34,057 nt of DNA from Saprospiraceae bacterium (GTDB lineage: Bacteria > Bacteroidota > Bacteroidia > Chitinophagales > Saprospiraceae). How positions within the stretch are numbered: the stretch's first letter is position 1; every line of letters begins with the position of its first letter. The stretch covers positions 1 through 34,057 of the forward strand of contig JALQTV010000007.1 of assembly GCA_023268675.1 (NCBI GenBank), in the 5' to 3' direction. The notes under the pieces are model-generated. The model was not told where the DNA came from. It worked only from the letters and a program-made list of their open reading frames with translations, and ran no database searches. The position numbers were made by a program, and so were the translations under genes. Positions 1 to 8,923 of this stretch are shown piece after piece.

Positions 1-110
1 GAAATATTGTAAGACAATTACTTAAATTACTGTTAAAATTCTGTTTTTGCGTACCATTTCGCATAGCAGAAGCCAGCTTTTCGTTTTTTATGAGCTTTTA
101 ATTTAAGCAT

Positions 111-1361
111 TTATTTTTTTAAAAGGTACCTTTTTAGCCAAAAACCCGGTTTCAATAATGCTTCCCGAACGTCAAAGTCACCGGGCATCCGGGAAAGCAA
201 CTCGATTATCCCCTGATGTCTGTTGATCCACCTTACCAAAAGGTTGCAAAAAACGGGATACGTCATGAGTTGTTGAAGTCGGTAACTCAGGCGCATTTCA
301 GCGCCTAAAATCCGGGAAACGTCCCGGTCATATCGAGATAATTTTTGTGCTGAAAAATCATCTTCCTTCAATGCTTCCAGGGCGGTCTGTGCAGCCAGGT
401 AGCCGCTGTAAACAGCATTTCCAATACCCTCTCCGGTCAGGGGGTCTATCAAATGGGCAGCATCGCCGACCAACAAATAATGGTCACCGGAAATGGAACG
501 TGCTACGGAGCCCAGGGGAAGTCCGTAGCCTTGAATTTTTTCATCTAAGAGGGCATTGGCAAAGCGAGGGGCGAGAAGAGGGTGGGTTCGGATAGTCTTA
601 GTAAGCCATTGTTTCAAATCGACCTTTCTTCGCTTCAGCAAATCTTTTCGCAATCCGGCGCCTATATTGGCACTGCCATCGGGAAGCGGGAAGATCCAAA
701 GATAGCCTGGTGTCATCCCCCGGATGAAATAAAATTCAATAGCATCGGGAGGGTTTGCCCAATTGATGTTTCGGGCATAAGCACGGATGGCAATTCCATA
801 GTGTGCAGCAATGTTCTGTAAACCGGCCTGCTCGCGACTAAACTTGCTGTAAGCGCCTCCTGCGTCAATCAATAGTTTGCAGTCACTAAGAAGAGAGCCT
901 GATTTGTCAAACAGCTGATAGCCTCTATCGTGTTTTTTAAAATTAACGGGTGCGGTTGCTTCCAGTAAAGTTATGTTTGGCTGTTTTTTGACTTCTTCTA
1001 CCAGGAAATGGTCAAAATCGTATCTTTTCATGACATATCCGGGTGCGTCGGATAGTTGCCCTGGTAAATTTTTAAAATGTATGTCCAGGGAGTTCATGTC
1101 AGGAGAATAAAAAATTGCCCGGGAGATTGCCCGGCTTTTTTCTGACAGCTGGAGGTTTTGCAGTAATTCAGGGTGGATTCTCCCCAAAATGGTAAGCGCT
1201 TTGGAGCTGATGGCATCCCCACAAATTTTGTCCCTGGGAAATTTTTGTTTGTCGAACAATGTAACGGAAATTCCTGCTTTTGCAAGCGTCAGAGCTGCGG
1301 CAGCTCCTCCCGGACCGGCTCCTATGATACAAACTGTCGTTTGTTTATTGAAATCAATCAT
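111..1361 (-). CDS. geranylgeranyl reductase family / FAD-dependent oxidoreductase
   Basis: 416-aa ORF; N-terminal Rossmann motif VCIIGAGPGGAAAALTLAKAG, later GDAAHLIDPLTGEGIGNAVYSG typical of the family. Confidence 0.9.
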   Translation of the reverse strand: MIDFNKQTTVCIIGAGPGGAAAALTLAKAGISVTLFDKQKFPRDKICGDAISSKALTILGRIHPELLQNLQLSEKSRAISRAIFYSPDMNSLDIHFKNLPGQLSDAPGYVMKRYDFDHFLVEEVKKQPNITLLEATAPVNFKKHDRGYQLFDKSGSLLSDCKLLIDAGGAYSKFSREQAGLQNIAAHYGIAIRAYARNINWANPPDAIEFYFIRGMTPGYLWIFPLPDGSANIGAGLRKDLLKRRKVDLKQWLTKTIRTHPLLAPRFANALLDEKIQGYGLPLGSVARSISGDHYLLVGDAAHLIDPLTGEGIGNAVYSGYLAAQTALEALKEDDFSAQKLSRYDRDVSRILGAEMRLSYRLQQLMTYPVFCNLLVRWINRHQGIIELLSRMPGDFDVREALLKPGFWLKRYLLKK

Positions 1362-1437
1362 ATTTGGTGCTTTTTGCAGAAACTTATCTTGTCAGCAATT
1401 TATTGACAAAGGTTTGTTTTTTTGCTTGCAGGTAACC

Positions 1438-1466
1438 TTGTTTTTTGGAGTATTATCGCATCTTTG
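1438..1466 (+). promoter_or_regulatory. candidate Bacteroidetes-type promoter (TTG ... CATCTTTG)
   Basis: TTG at 1438-1440 and CATCTTTG at 1459-1466 (18-bp spacer), about 35 bp upstream of the ATG at 1501; resembles TTTG/TAnnTTTG consensus with one mismatch. Confidence 0.35.
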
Positions 1467-1500
1467 CGAAAAGCACCGATTCGTATTCAGGTTAATTTGT

Positions 1501-1905
1501 ATGAAATTTGTAGTCATTTCTGATCATAGTACACTAGGCCTGGGCTACCTTGCTACAGCTTATTTCAGTTATTACGCCAATTCAGGTGTACAATGCTCTC
1601 TGAGCACCATCCATCAAGTTGATGATGCCACCTTTCAAATGTTGGAAAGGGTACTGGTAGAGGACAACCTCTTATTGGAAAAACCTGAGAATTTATCAAC
1701 AGAGGTAGGAGATCCACAGGTACTCATTTTGATTGAAACGGATCAACCTGCCGCCATGGCAGTTCAATCAGCACCAAGAGTATATTATGTTCGTCCCGAG
1801 CAGCCTGATCCTGGACTTTCTGAACCAGATCGCTACCGGCAATACAGAGAAGAAATCAAGCGGGAAATTTTGCGCATTATAGGGAAGGAAGAATTGGTGA
1901 GGTAG
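1501..1905 (+). CDS. hypothetical protein, degenerate low-molecular-weight phosphatase/ArsC-like fold
   Basis: ORF track starts at 1189 but ATG at 1501 follows a promoter-like sequence; layout resembles LMW-PTP (YLATAYFSYYA ~ MAEAFLRHYA; C-terminal YRQYREEIKREILRII) but lacks the CX5R loop. Confidence 0.6.
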   Translation: MKFVVISDHSTLGLGYLATAYFSYYANSGVQCSLSTIHQVDDATFQMLERVLVEDNLLLEKPENLSTEVGDPQVLILIETDQPAAMAVQSAPRVYYVRPEQPDPGLSEPDRYRQYREEIKREILRIIGKEELVR

Positions 1906-1939
1906 TATCCGACCAGGGTGTTTCCCCTGTCGGATACTA
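1903..1939. terminator. bidirectional stem-loop terminator between convergent genes
   Basis: TAGTATCCGA (1903-1912) pairs with TCGGATACTA (1930-1939) between convergent ORFs. Confidence 0.65.
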
Positions 1940-1954
1940 TTGGGTACGCTCTCA

Positions 1955-2773
1955 TTAATTGTTTCCTAAAATCAAGGGCAAACCATCGTCTCCGCTGCCT
2001 ACGACAATTACCTTGGCATTGGGTGATTTGGTAAGTTCCAGCGTAGCCTCAATCCCTTTGTCTTTCAGGATATTGTTGGTAAGACTTGCATTTAGAATCT
2101 GGTTGGCTCTTGCTTTGGCTTCTGCTTCAATGATTTTCCGCTCAGCTTCTTTGCGTTCCTGCTCAAGGATATATTCGTATTTAAGTGCAAGTTGCTCTGC
2201 CTGGATTTTCTCTTCAATAGCAGTTTTTACTTTGTCCGGAAGCGTGATATCGCGGATCAGAGTGGCTTTGAGTTCGATAAAGTTCCCCTGGAGGTTGTTC
2301 ATAAGATCCTGCTGAATGAGTTCCTGTACTTCGTTGCGACGGGTAGAGTACAACTCTTCAGGGGTAAACTGACCGATAATGGATCGGACAGAAGACCTGA
2401 TTTCCGGTCTGACCAGCGAATTGAGGTAGTCAACTCCAAATTGTTCGTGAAGGTTGGCTATGCGGTTGTAAAAAGGGTTGACCCTAACGGTGACATCCAC
2501 GCTGATGTTCAAACCATTGCTGGAGAGTACGGTCATGGATTCTTCTACTTGTTTTTCCCTCACATCATAAACAAACATTTTATTCCAGGGTGCTATGATG
2601 TGGAACCCGGGGGTATAGGTCTTGTCTTTTTCCAGCCCTCCACCGAACCTTTTGAATAGTACGCCTCTCTCACCTGCGTCTATGGTGAGAAAAGTTGCGT
2701 TGGAGAAAGAAAGAATGACAATGAGTGCGAAAAAGGCGAAAATCGCGGTAGTAATCAGTTTGCTTTGTCCCAT
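1955..2773 (-). CDS. prohibitin family protein (SPFH/Band 7)
   Basis: MGQSKLITTAIFAFFALIVILSFSNATFLTIDAGERGVLFKRFGGG...; RNEVQELIQQDL, EQERKEAERKIIEAEAKARANQI coiled segment. Confidence 0.93.
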   Translation of the reverse strand: MGQSKLITTAIFAFFALIVILSFSNATFLTIDAGERGVLFKRFGGGLEKDKTYTPGFHIIAPWNKMFVYDVREKQVEESMTVLSSNGLNISVDVTVRVNPFYNRIANLHEQFGVDYLNSLVRPEIRSSVRSIIGQFTPEELYSTRRNEVQELIQQDLMNNLQGNFIELKATLIRDITLPDKVKTAIEEKIQAEQLALKYEYILEQERKEAERKIIEAEAKARANQILNASLTNNILKDKGIEATLELTKSPNAKVIVVGSGDDGLPLILGNN

Positions 2774-3026
2774 ATTGATGTTTTATATTAGGTTGTTGTA
2801 CAATTGTAACAGCTTTTACCAGAATGTAACACCGGTATCCTTTAAGGGGTTGCCGGGCTGATGTATTCTTCTAAATTTATTGAAAAATATTTTGATTGGG
2901 TGCTGTTTGCGATGAAATGCTTGTTTTTTCCGATAATCAGCGATAATTTCCGCTCCGGCCAAAACCAGGCAAGTTGAGCTTTGTTTCTTAATTGCTTATC
3001 AATCACCCAAAATAATACCTTGTACC

Positions 3027-3365
3027 ATGTTTAAGAGAAATGTTTACCTTTTTTTACTGATAGCGATGGCTGTTTATGCCTGTGGCAACCAATCAACAGA
3101 AACTTCAACCCAATCAGAGGCGGTTGCTGTGAGTAAGCCTGTTGACGGAGAGAAAATATACAAAACTTATTGTGTTACCTGCCATGGCATTGCCGGAGAT
3201 ATGGGAGCAAGTGGGGCTGCTAATTTGCAGGATTCCAAACTGTCTCTTGAGGAGCGGGTAGCCGTCATTACCAATGGCCGCAATCTGATGAACAGTTTCA
3301 AAAGTCTGATGAGCGAAGAAAAAATCGAGGCGGTTGCTGCCTATACGATGACCTTATCTAAGTAA
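3027..3365 (+). CDS. cytochrome c (class I, lipoprotein-like)
   Basis: Signal peptide with lipobox-like VYAC; haem motif CVTCH; Met-containing C-terminal half. Confidence 0.85.
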   Translation: MFKRNVYLFLLIAMAVYACGNQSTETSTQSEAVAVSKPVDGEKIYKTYCVTCHGIAGDMGASGAANLQDSKLSLEERVAVITNGRNLMNSFKSLMSEEKIEAVAAYTMTLSK

Positions 3366-3378
3366 ATTTAATTTAATT

Positions 3379-4518
3379 GTGATGACCGAAAAAAGGGGGT
3401 ATCGCATAGCGGGCCTTATGTCTGGTAGTTCGCTTGATGGCTTGGATCTGGCCATTTGCCATTTTGAGGTAGGCAGGGACGGATCGGGGCAATTTCGTTT
3501 GTTTGATTGGTCCATCGAGTCGGGAATTACCCTGCCCTATGACGAGTCATGGCAGCAGGCCCTGGCGGGTGCGATTCACCTGAGTGGAAAAGAATTAATT
3601 CATTTGCATACTGCTTTGGGGGCTTATTGGGCTGAATTGCTGGAACCTCATCTGGATGGATTGCCATTAGACGCGATTGCTTCTCACGGACATACGGTTT
3701 TTCATGAGCCTGAAGCGGGGTATACGCTCCAAATTGGAGACGGTGCCTATCTGGCAACCAAATTGGGATACCCACTCATAGAAGGGTTTCGGTATGCTGA
3801 TATTGCAGCTGGAGGACAGGGGGCTCCCATTGCCCCGATTGCAGATAAGTGGCTCTTTCCGGAGTACGATCTGATGCTCAATATCGGTGGGATAGCCAAC
3901 ATAACCTGCAATACAGGAGATCAATGGATAGCTTTTGACATCTGTGGAGCCAACCAGATTCTTAATGCGCTGGCGGGATTGGAGGGTAAAGAGTACGATG
4001 CAGATGGAAAGATGGCAAGTGAGGGAATACTTCTCCCGGATTTGTACACACAACAGGCGTCTCTTCCTTTTTTCGGACAAGCTTTTCCCAAATCTTTGAG
4101 CAATGAATGGGTGGCACGGCAGCAAACGCAGGTTTTTCTGGAATTCAAAGCCAGGACAAGCGACAGGTTGTACACCGCTTGTCAATTGAGTGCTGATTTG
4201 ATAGTAGCAGCCATTAGCGAGTTGACAGATACTTATGCACTACGAGGCAGTAAGCCATTGCGACTGCTGCTGACCGGCGGTGGAGCATTTAATGGCTTTT
4301 TGGTAGAAAAAATCCGTACCTCGGCTATGGCAAAGGGCATGGATGTAGCACTGGAGGTGCCCGATTCTACAATTGTAGCTTTCAAGGAGGCCGCCATGAT
4401 TGCGCTCATGGGCGTATTCAGATTAGAAAATCAGCCAAATTGCATTTCCAGCGTAACAGGTGCGGAGAGAGATTCCATTGCAGGGGTGATTCATCAGGGT
4501 TGGAAAAACTTTTCTTAA
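3379..4518 (+). CDS. anmK: anhydro-N-acetylmuramic acid kinase
   Basis: GLMSGSSLDGLDLA, ASHGHTVFHEP, LNIGGIANIT, LLTGGGAFNGFLVE motifs; ATG probably at 3382. Confidence 0.93.
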   Translation: MMTEKRGYRIAGLMSGSSLDGLDLAICHFEVGRDGSGQFRLFDWSIESGITLPYDESWQQALAGAIHLSGKELIHLHTALGAYWAELLEPHLDGLPLDAIASHGHTVFHEPEAGYTLQIGDGAYLATKLGYPLIEGFRYADIAAGGQGAPIAPIADKWLFPEYDLMLNIGGIANITCNTGDQWIAFDICGANQILNALAGLEGKEYDADGKMASEGILLPDLYTQQASLPFFGQAFPKSLSNEWVARQQTQVFLEFKARTSDRLYTACQLSADLIVAAISELTDTYALRGSKPLRLLLTGGGAFNGFLVEKIRTSAMAKGMDVALEVPDSTIVAFKEAAMIALMGVFRLENQPNCISSVTGAERDSIAGVIHQGWKNFS

Positions 4519-5556
4519 ATGAGCCACGATCCTATACTTGAACAAAAAATATTGGTTACAGGGGCCAGTGGTTTGCTGGGGGCTTATCTGATTCAGCATT
4601 TGTTGCACAAAGGGTATCGCGATATACGTGCAATCAGGCGTGCGGACAGCAGGCTTGAGTTGCTAGAGGGGCTTACAGATCGGTTGGAGTGGGTGCATGC
4701 CGATATTCTGGACGTAGCTGATATGGACGAAGCCATGAGGGGCGTAGACCTGGTTTTTCATTGTGCGGCACTGGTGAGCTTCGATCCCCGCCAAAAGAAA
4801 AAGCTCATGCAGGTCAATGTAGAGGGAACAGCGAATGTGGTCAATTGTGCGCTGTCTGCGGGAGTAAAGAAATTTATTCATGTAAGTTCTATTGCCGCCC
4901 TGGGAAATGGAAAACCGGGTGAGGTACTCGATGAATCTTCTGTCTGGGAAAAAGGCAAGAGCGATCCCGGATATGGGTTGAGCAAATACTTATCTGAGCG
5001 GGAAGTTTGGCGAGGCATGGCTGAAGGCATGCAGGTGGCGATTGTCAACCCTTCCGTCATTCTGGGCAGTGGTCGTTGGGAGGAAGGACCGGGGCTGTTT
5101 TTCTCAATGATACACGGAGGCTTTTCTTTTTACCCGACAGGGGGCACAGGTTTCGTTGATGTCAGAGACGTTGCGGCTTTTATGGTCAAATTGGGGGAAA
5201 AGGATGCTGCCTTCGGCAAAAAATACATTCTCAATAGTGAGAACCTTCGCTACCGGGCTTTTTTTTTAGCGATAGCTGAGGAATTCGGGAAAAAGCCTCC
5301 GGGGATAAAGATAAATACTTTCCTGCGCTTTCTTGCAGGCCTGGTAATGTTGCCTGTTGGATTGTTTTCGAAAAGGGAAGTTATGGTCACTCCAAGGACG
5401 CTCAAACAGGCTGCTCGTTTTTCGCGCTACAACAATGAGCGCTCCAGAGCAATGTCCGATTTTGAGTACATCCCCGTAAGAGCAACCATAGCTGCCGTTT
5501 GCCAGCATTTTCTAAACACGGGCGAAGTGGGAAAATTGCTACCTCCAGTAGAATAA
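4519..5556 (+). CDS. NAD-dependent epimerase/dehydratase (extended SDR)
   Basis: KILVTGASGLLGAYLIQHLL, YGLSKYLSE active-site motif; ATG abuts the anmK stop (TAAATG). Confidence 0.9.
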   Translation: MSHDPILEQKILVTGASGLLGAYLIQHLLHKGYRDIRAIRRADSRLELLEGLTDRLEWVHADILDVADMDEAMRGVDLVFHCAALVSFDPRQKKKLMQVNVEGTANVVNCALSAGVKKFIHVSSIAALGNGKPGEVLDESSVWEKGKSDPGYGLSKYLSEREVWRGMAEGMQVAIVNPSVILGSGRWEEGPGLFFSMIHGGFSFYPTGGTGFVDVRDVAAFMVKLGEKDAAFGKKYILNSENLRYRAFFLAIAEEFGKKPPGIKINTFLRFLAGLVMLPVGLFSKREVMVTPRTLKQAARFSRYNNERSRAMSDFEYIPVRATIAAVCQHFLNTGEVGKLLPPVE

Positions 5557-5573
5557 TCATCGATCTCAGCGAT

Positions 5574-6440
5574 TCAGGAAAAAACCGCCTTTGCGTGTAT
5601 TTTGTCCCGGTAATCCAGATAACGCTGCTTTAATTCCATCGTTTTTGATCCCGGATGACCGTTTCCAATGATTGCATCGTCAATTTGGATAACCGGCAAC
5701 AGGGCTTTCGTAGAGCTGGTCAAAAATGCTTCCTGAGCAGATTTGATTTCTTCCAGTGTGATAGGTCTTTCTTCTACGGGCATTGTTTCTGATGCTACCT
5801 TAATGATGTGTTTTCTTGTAACCCCCATCAGAATATTTGTATTTGGGGTACAAAGGACTCCATTTGCATCTATCATAAAGATATTCGACCTGGCAGACTC
5901 CGAGATGTACTTTCCGTCGTAATACAGCGCATCGGATGCTCCCTGCTTTTTCAATTCTTCCAACAACCAAATACCGGTCACGTAATTGAGTGACTTGATT
6001 TCCGGCATTTCCCGGGTAAACCGATGCGAGATCATTTTGATACCTGATTCATAGCTCGATGCTGGATAGCTGGATGCAGGATATTGCAAAACCAACAGGT
6101 TCGGTGTGGTAGGCGTATAGCCGTCTGTGGCATAGCCTCCTGTGAGAAGCAGTCTGATGCCAGCGTCGGGCTGTCCATTGGCCTCCAATAGATGTAATAT
6201 TTGTTGTTGAACTTCCTCTAAAGAAAAGGGCAGATCAAGCCTGAGTAGCTTGGCCGAGTGAAAAAATCGATTGAGGTAATCCTGCAAGAAATACGGTTTG
6301 TAATCTTTTACCAGAAAATAATCAAATGCACCGTATCCTCTCAGCAGTGCAAGGTCGGTGACCTTTACAGCTGCATCCTGGACTCCGGTAAGCTCTCCGT
6401 TGACATAACAATACTGGATCATGCGTTGGCTTTTGAACAA
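5574..6440 (-). CDS. class IV aminotransferase (BCAT / D-amino acid aminotransferase / ADC lyase-like)
   Basis: YVNGELTGVQDAAVKVTDLALLRGYGAFDYF, SLNYVTGIW, YISESARSNIFMI; likely start ATG at 6422. Confidence 0.88.
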   Translation of the reverse strand: MFKSQRMIQYCYVNGELTGVQDAAVKVTDLALLRGYGAFDYFLVKDYKPYFLQDYLNRFFHSAKLLRLDLPFSLEEVQQQILHLLEANGQPDAGIRLLLTGGYATDGYTPTTPNLLVLQYPASSYPASSYESGIKMISHRFTREMPEIKSLNYVTGIWLLEELKKQGASDALYYDGKYISESARSNIFMIDANGVLCTPNTNILMGVTRKHIIKVASETMPVEERPITLEEIKSAQEAFLTSSTKALLPVIQIDDAIIGNGHPGSKTMELKQRYLDYRDKIHAKAVFS

Positions 6441-6640
6441 AAATAAAAATTACGGAATCAATTTATCAGAAAATTATCATAGCTCACCAATTGTACTGAT
6501 TTTTCTCATTATCTGTGATTTAGCGGGGGTAAAATTTTTTATTTAGGTCGAAAACGGGCTAAATTAATAGGGAATAAGGGATGGGGATGAGGATATCGCC
6601 TCTTTCCCATGAAAAACAAATTTACCTAAAATCTAATTTT

Positions 6641-8767
6641 ATGGAATACGACAGCGCCAATTTGAGAAATGTAGTTTTGTTGGGGCACTCCGGTTCAGGC
6701 AAAACCAGTCTTGCAGAATGTATGCTTTTTGAAGCAGGGGCCATCTCCAGAAGGGGATCTGTTGATGACCTTTCGGCGGTATCTGATTATACCGACCTTG
6801 AACACGACAGGAAAAATTCAATTTTCAGTACCCTGATGCATGCACGTTGGAAAGACTCCAAGATCAACCTGATTGATACACCGGGTTTTGATGACTTTGT
6901 CGGAGAGGTTGTCGCTTCCATGAAAGTTGCAGATACAGCGCTTATGTTGCTGAATGCAAAACACGGAGTAGAAGTAGGGACGGAACTTCTCTGGGAATAC
7001 ATAGAAAAGTTTCAGACGCCTACACTATTTGTGATTAATCAGGTGGAGGACGAAAAAGCAGATTACGATTTGACGCTCGAACAAGCTGTGCAGCGCTTCG
7101 GATCCAGTGTACTTCCCATTCAGTATCCTTTGGAGCATGGGGAGGGCTTTCACACCATCGTGGATGCACTTACCATGCACGCTTATGTATTCAGAGAAGC
7201 GGGAGGCAAGCCGGAAAAAGAGCCCATTCCCGAATCCGAACTCCAGCGTGCAAAAGACATGCACAATGCACTGGTAGAGGCAGCAGCAGAGAATGACGAG
7301 GGTTTGATGGAACGATATTTTGAGAAAGGTACCCTCACAGAAGAAGAACTTGCCAGCGGACTTAGAATTGCTATTGCCAACCAACAGATATTTCCGGTTT
7401 TTTGTGCATCCGCACTCAATAATATGGGCAGCGGTCGTATCATGGGTTTCATCAATGATATTTGTCCGTCTCCGGCTGACAGACCTGCCGCTCCATTGAC
7501 TGATGGAGGAAAGCTGGCTTGCGATGCCTCTGATAAGACCAGCGTTTTTATTTACAAAACCATTACTGAACCCAGAGTGGGTTTGGTGTCTTATTTTAAG
7601 GTATATTCGGGGGTACTCCGGGCAGGAGACGAACTGGTCAACAGCAAAAACCAGACAGTCGAGCGATTTGGGCAGATTTTTGTGGTCAACGGCAAACAAC
7701 GTGACCAGGTGAATGTCTTGTCTGCAGGAGATATTGGAGCTACTGTAAAATTAAAAAATTCTCATACCAACAATACCTTGAATGCCAAGGGTACAGACAG
7801 GACTATAGACCCTATTCACTTCCCTGAATCCCGGATTCGAGTGGCAGTAGAAGCTTCCAGTAAATCGGATATGGAAAAATTATTCAAGGCGCTGCACCAA
7901 CTCGAAGAGGAAGATCCTACTTTGGTAGTTGAGCAGTCTCCTACTTTGAAGCAGACACTATTGTTCGCTCAGGGGCAATTGCACCTGGATCTTGTTAAAT
8001 ACCGGGTAGAAAAGGGCAGTGGGGTAGAAATGCAGATGGTTCGTCCCAGAATTGCTTTCCGTGAGACCATCACCCGAATGGCAGAAACCCACTACCGCCA
8101 TAAAAAACAGACCGGTGGTGCCGGGCAATTTGCCGAGGTACACATGCGCGTAGAACCGTATTACGAGGGAATGGAAGATCCGGCAGGGTTGAGTGTGCGG
8201 CATAAAGAAGTGGATGATTTACCCTGGGGTGGCAAGCTCGCTTTTTATTGGTGTATCGTTGGAGGTTCCATCGATGCCAAGTATGCCAGTGCTATCAAGA
8301 AGGGGATCATGCAAAAAATGGAAGAAGGTCCCTTGACAGGATCCAATTGCCAGGATGTCCGGGTCTGCATTACCGATGGAAAAATGCACGCGGTGGATTC
8401 CAATGATATGGCGTTTATGCTGGCTTCTTCTCATGCATTCAAGGATGCCTTTGTGGATGCAAGTCCTCAGATTCTGGAACCAATTTTTGATGTGGAAGTA
8501 CTCTGCTCAGAGGAGGCTATGGGAGATGTAATGGGCGATCTGCAGACGCGTCGTGCGATCATCATGGGGATGAGTGCAGAAAGCCATTATCAAAAAATTA
8601 TGGCTAAAGTTCCTCAAATGGAATTGTACCAGTATTCTTCCACCCTGCGTTCGCTTTCGCAGGGAAGGGCTAAGTTTACCCGGAAATTTGCTGAATACCA
8701 GCCGGTAACGCCGGATATACAACAAAAGCTTGTGGAAGCACATGCTCATGTGATGGAAGAAGCCTGA
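6641..8767 (+). CDS. elongation factor G-like translational GTPase (EF-G paralogue)
   Basis: P-loop GHSGSGKTSLAE, DTPGFDDFVGEV, domain IV/V features; ORF track start 6581, ATG at 6641 fits better. Confidence 0.9.
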   Translation: MEYDSANLRNVVLLGHSGSGKTSLAECMLFEAGAISRRGSVDDLSAVSDYTDLEHDRKNSIFSTLMHARWKDSKINLIDTPGFDDFVGEVVASMKVADTALMLLNAKHGVEVGTELLWEYIEKFQTPTLFVINQVEDEKADYDLTLEQAVQRFGSSVLPIQYPLEHGEGFHTIVDALTMHAYVFREAGGKPEKEPIPESELQRAKDMHNALVEAAAENDEGLMERYFEKGTLTEEELASGLRIAIANQQIFPVFCASALNNMGSGRIMGFINDICPSPADRPAAPLTDGGKLACDASDKTSVFIYKTITEPRVGLVSYFKVYSGVLRAGDELVNSKNQTVERFGQIFVVNGKQRDQVNVLSAGDIGATVKLKNSHTNNTLNAKGTDRTIDPIHFPESRIRVAVEASSKSDMEKLFKALHQLEEEDPTLVVEQSPTLKQTLLFAQGQLHLDLVKYRVEKGSGVEMQMVRPRIAFRETITRMAETHYRHKKQTGGAGQFAEVHMRVEPYYEGMEDPAGLSVRHKEVDDLPWGGKLAFYWCIVGGSIDAKYASAIKKGIMQKMEEGPLTGSNCQDVRVCITDGKMHAVDSNDMAFMLASSHAFKDAFVDASPQILEPIFDVEVLCSEEAMGDVMGDLQTRRAIIMGMSAESHYQKIMAKVPQMELYQYSSTLRSLSQGRAKFTRKFAEYQPVTPDIQQKLVEAHAHVMEEA

Positions 8768-8800
8768 TGCGTAAATATTGTAATTAGAATTGGCAGAAGT

Positions 8801-8833
8801 CCCGAAAAGTGCGATCTTTTCGGGGCTTTTTGC
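8801..8833 (+). terminator. rho-independent terminator downstream of the EF-G-like gene
   Basis: Perfect 9-bp stem CCCGAAAAG (8801-8809)/CTTTTCGGG (8816-8824), 6-nt loop, then GCTTTTT. Confidence 0.85.
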
Positions 8834-8923
8834 GCTTAGTGGAGGACGTTTTTGTATTGTTTTGACAATCAACAGGATACTGCGAAGACAGTTTTCTCCA
8901 CTTGTGTTGACAAAACCCCCGGT

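Noticed and set aside
1189-1500. N-terminal extension of ORF 1189-1905
   Set aside because: Antisense to the reductase gene; an ATG at 1501 after a promoter-like sequence explains the real protein.
7025-7699. 224-aa minus-strand ORF
   Set aside because: Fully antisense to the EF-G-like gene, no domain features; typical shadow ORF.
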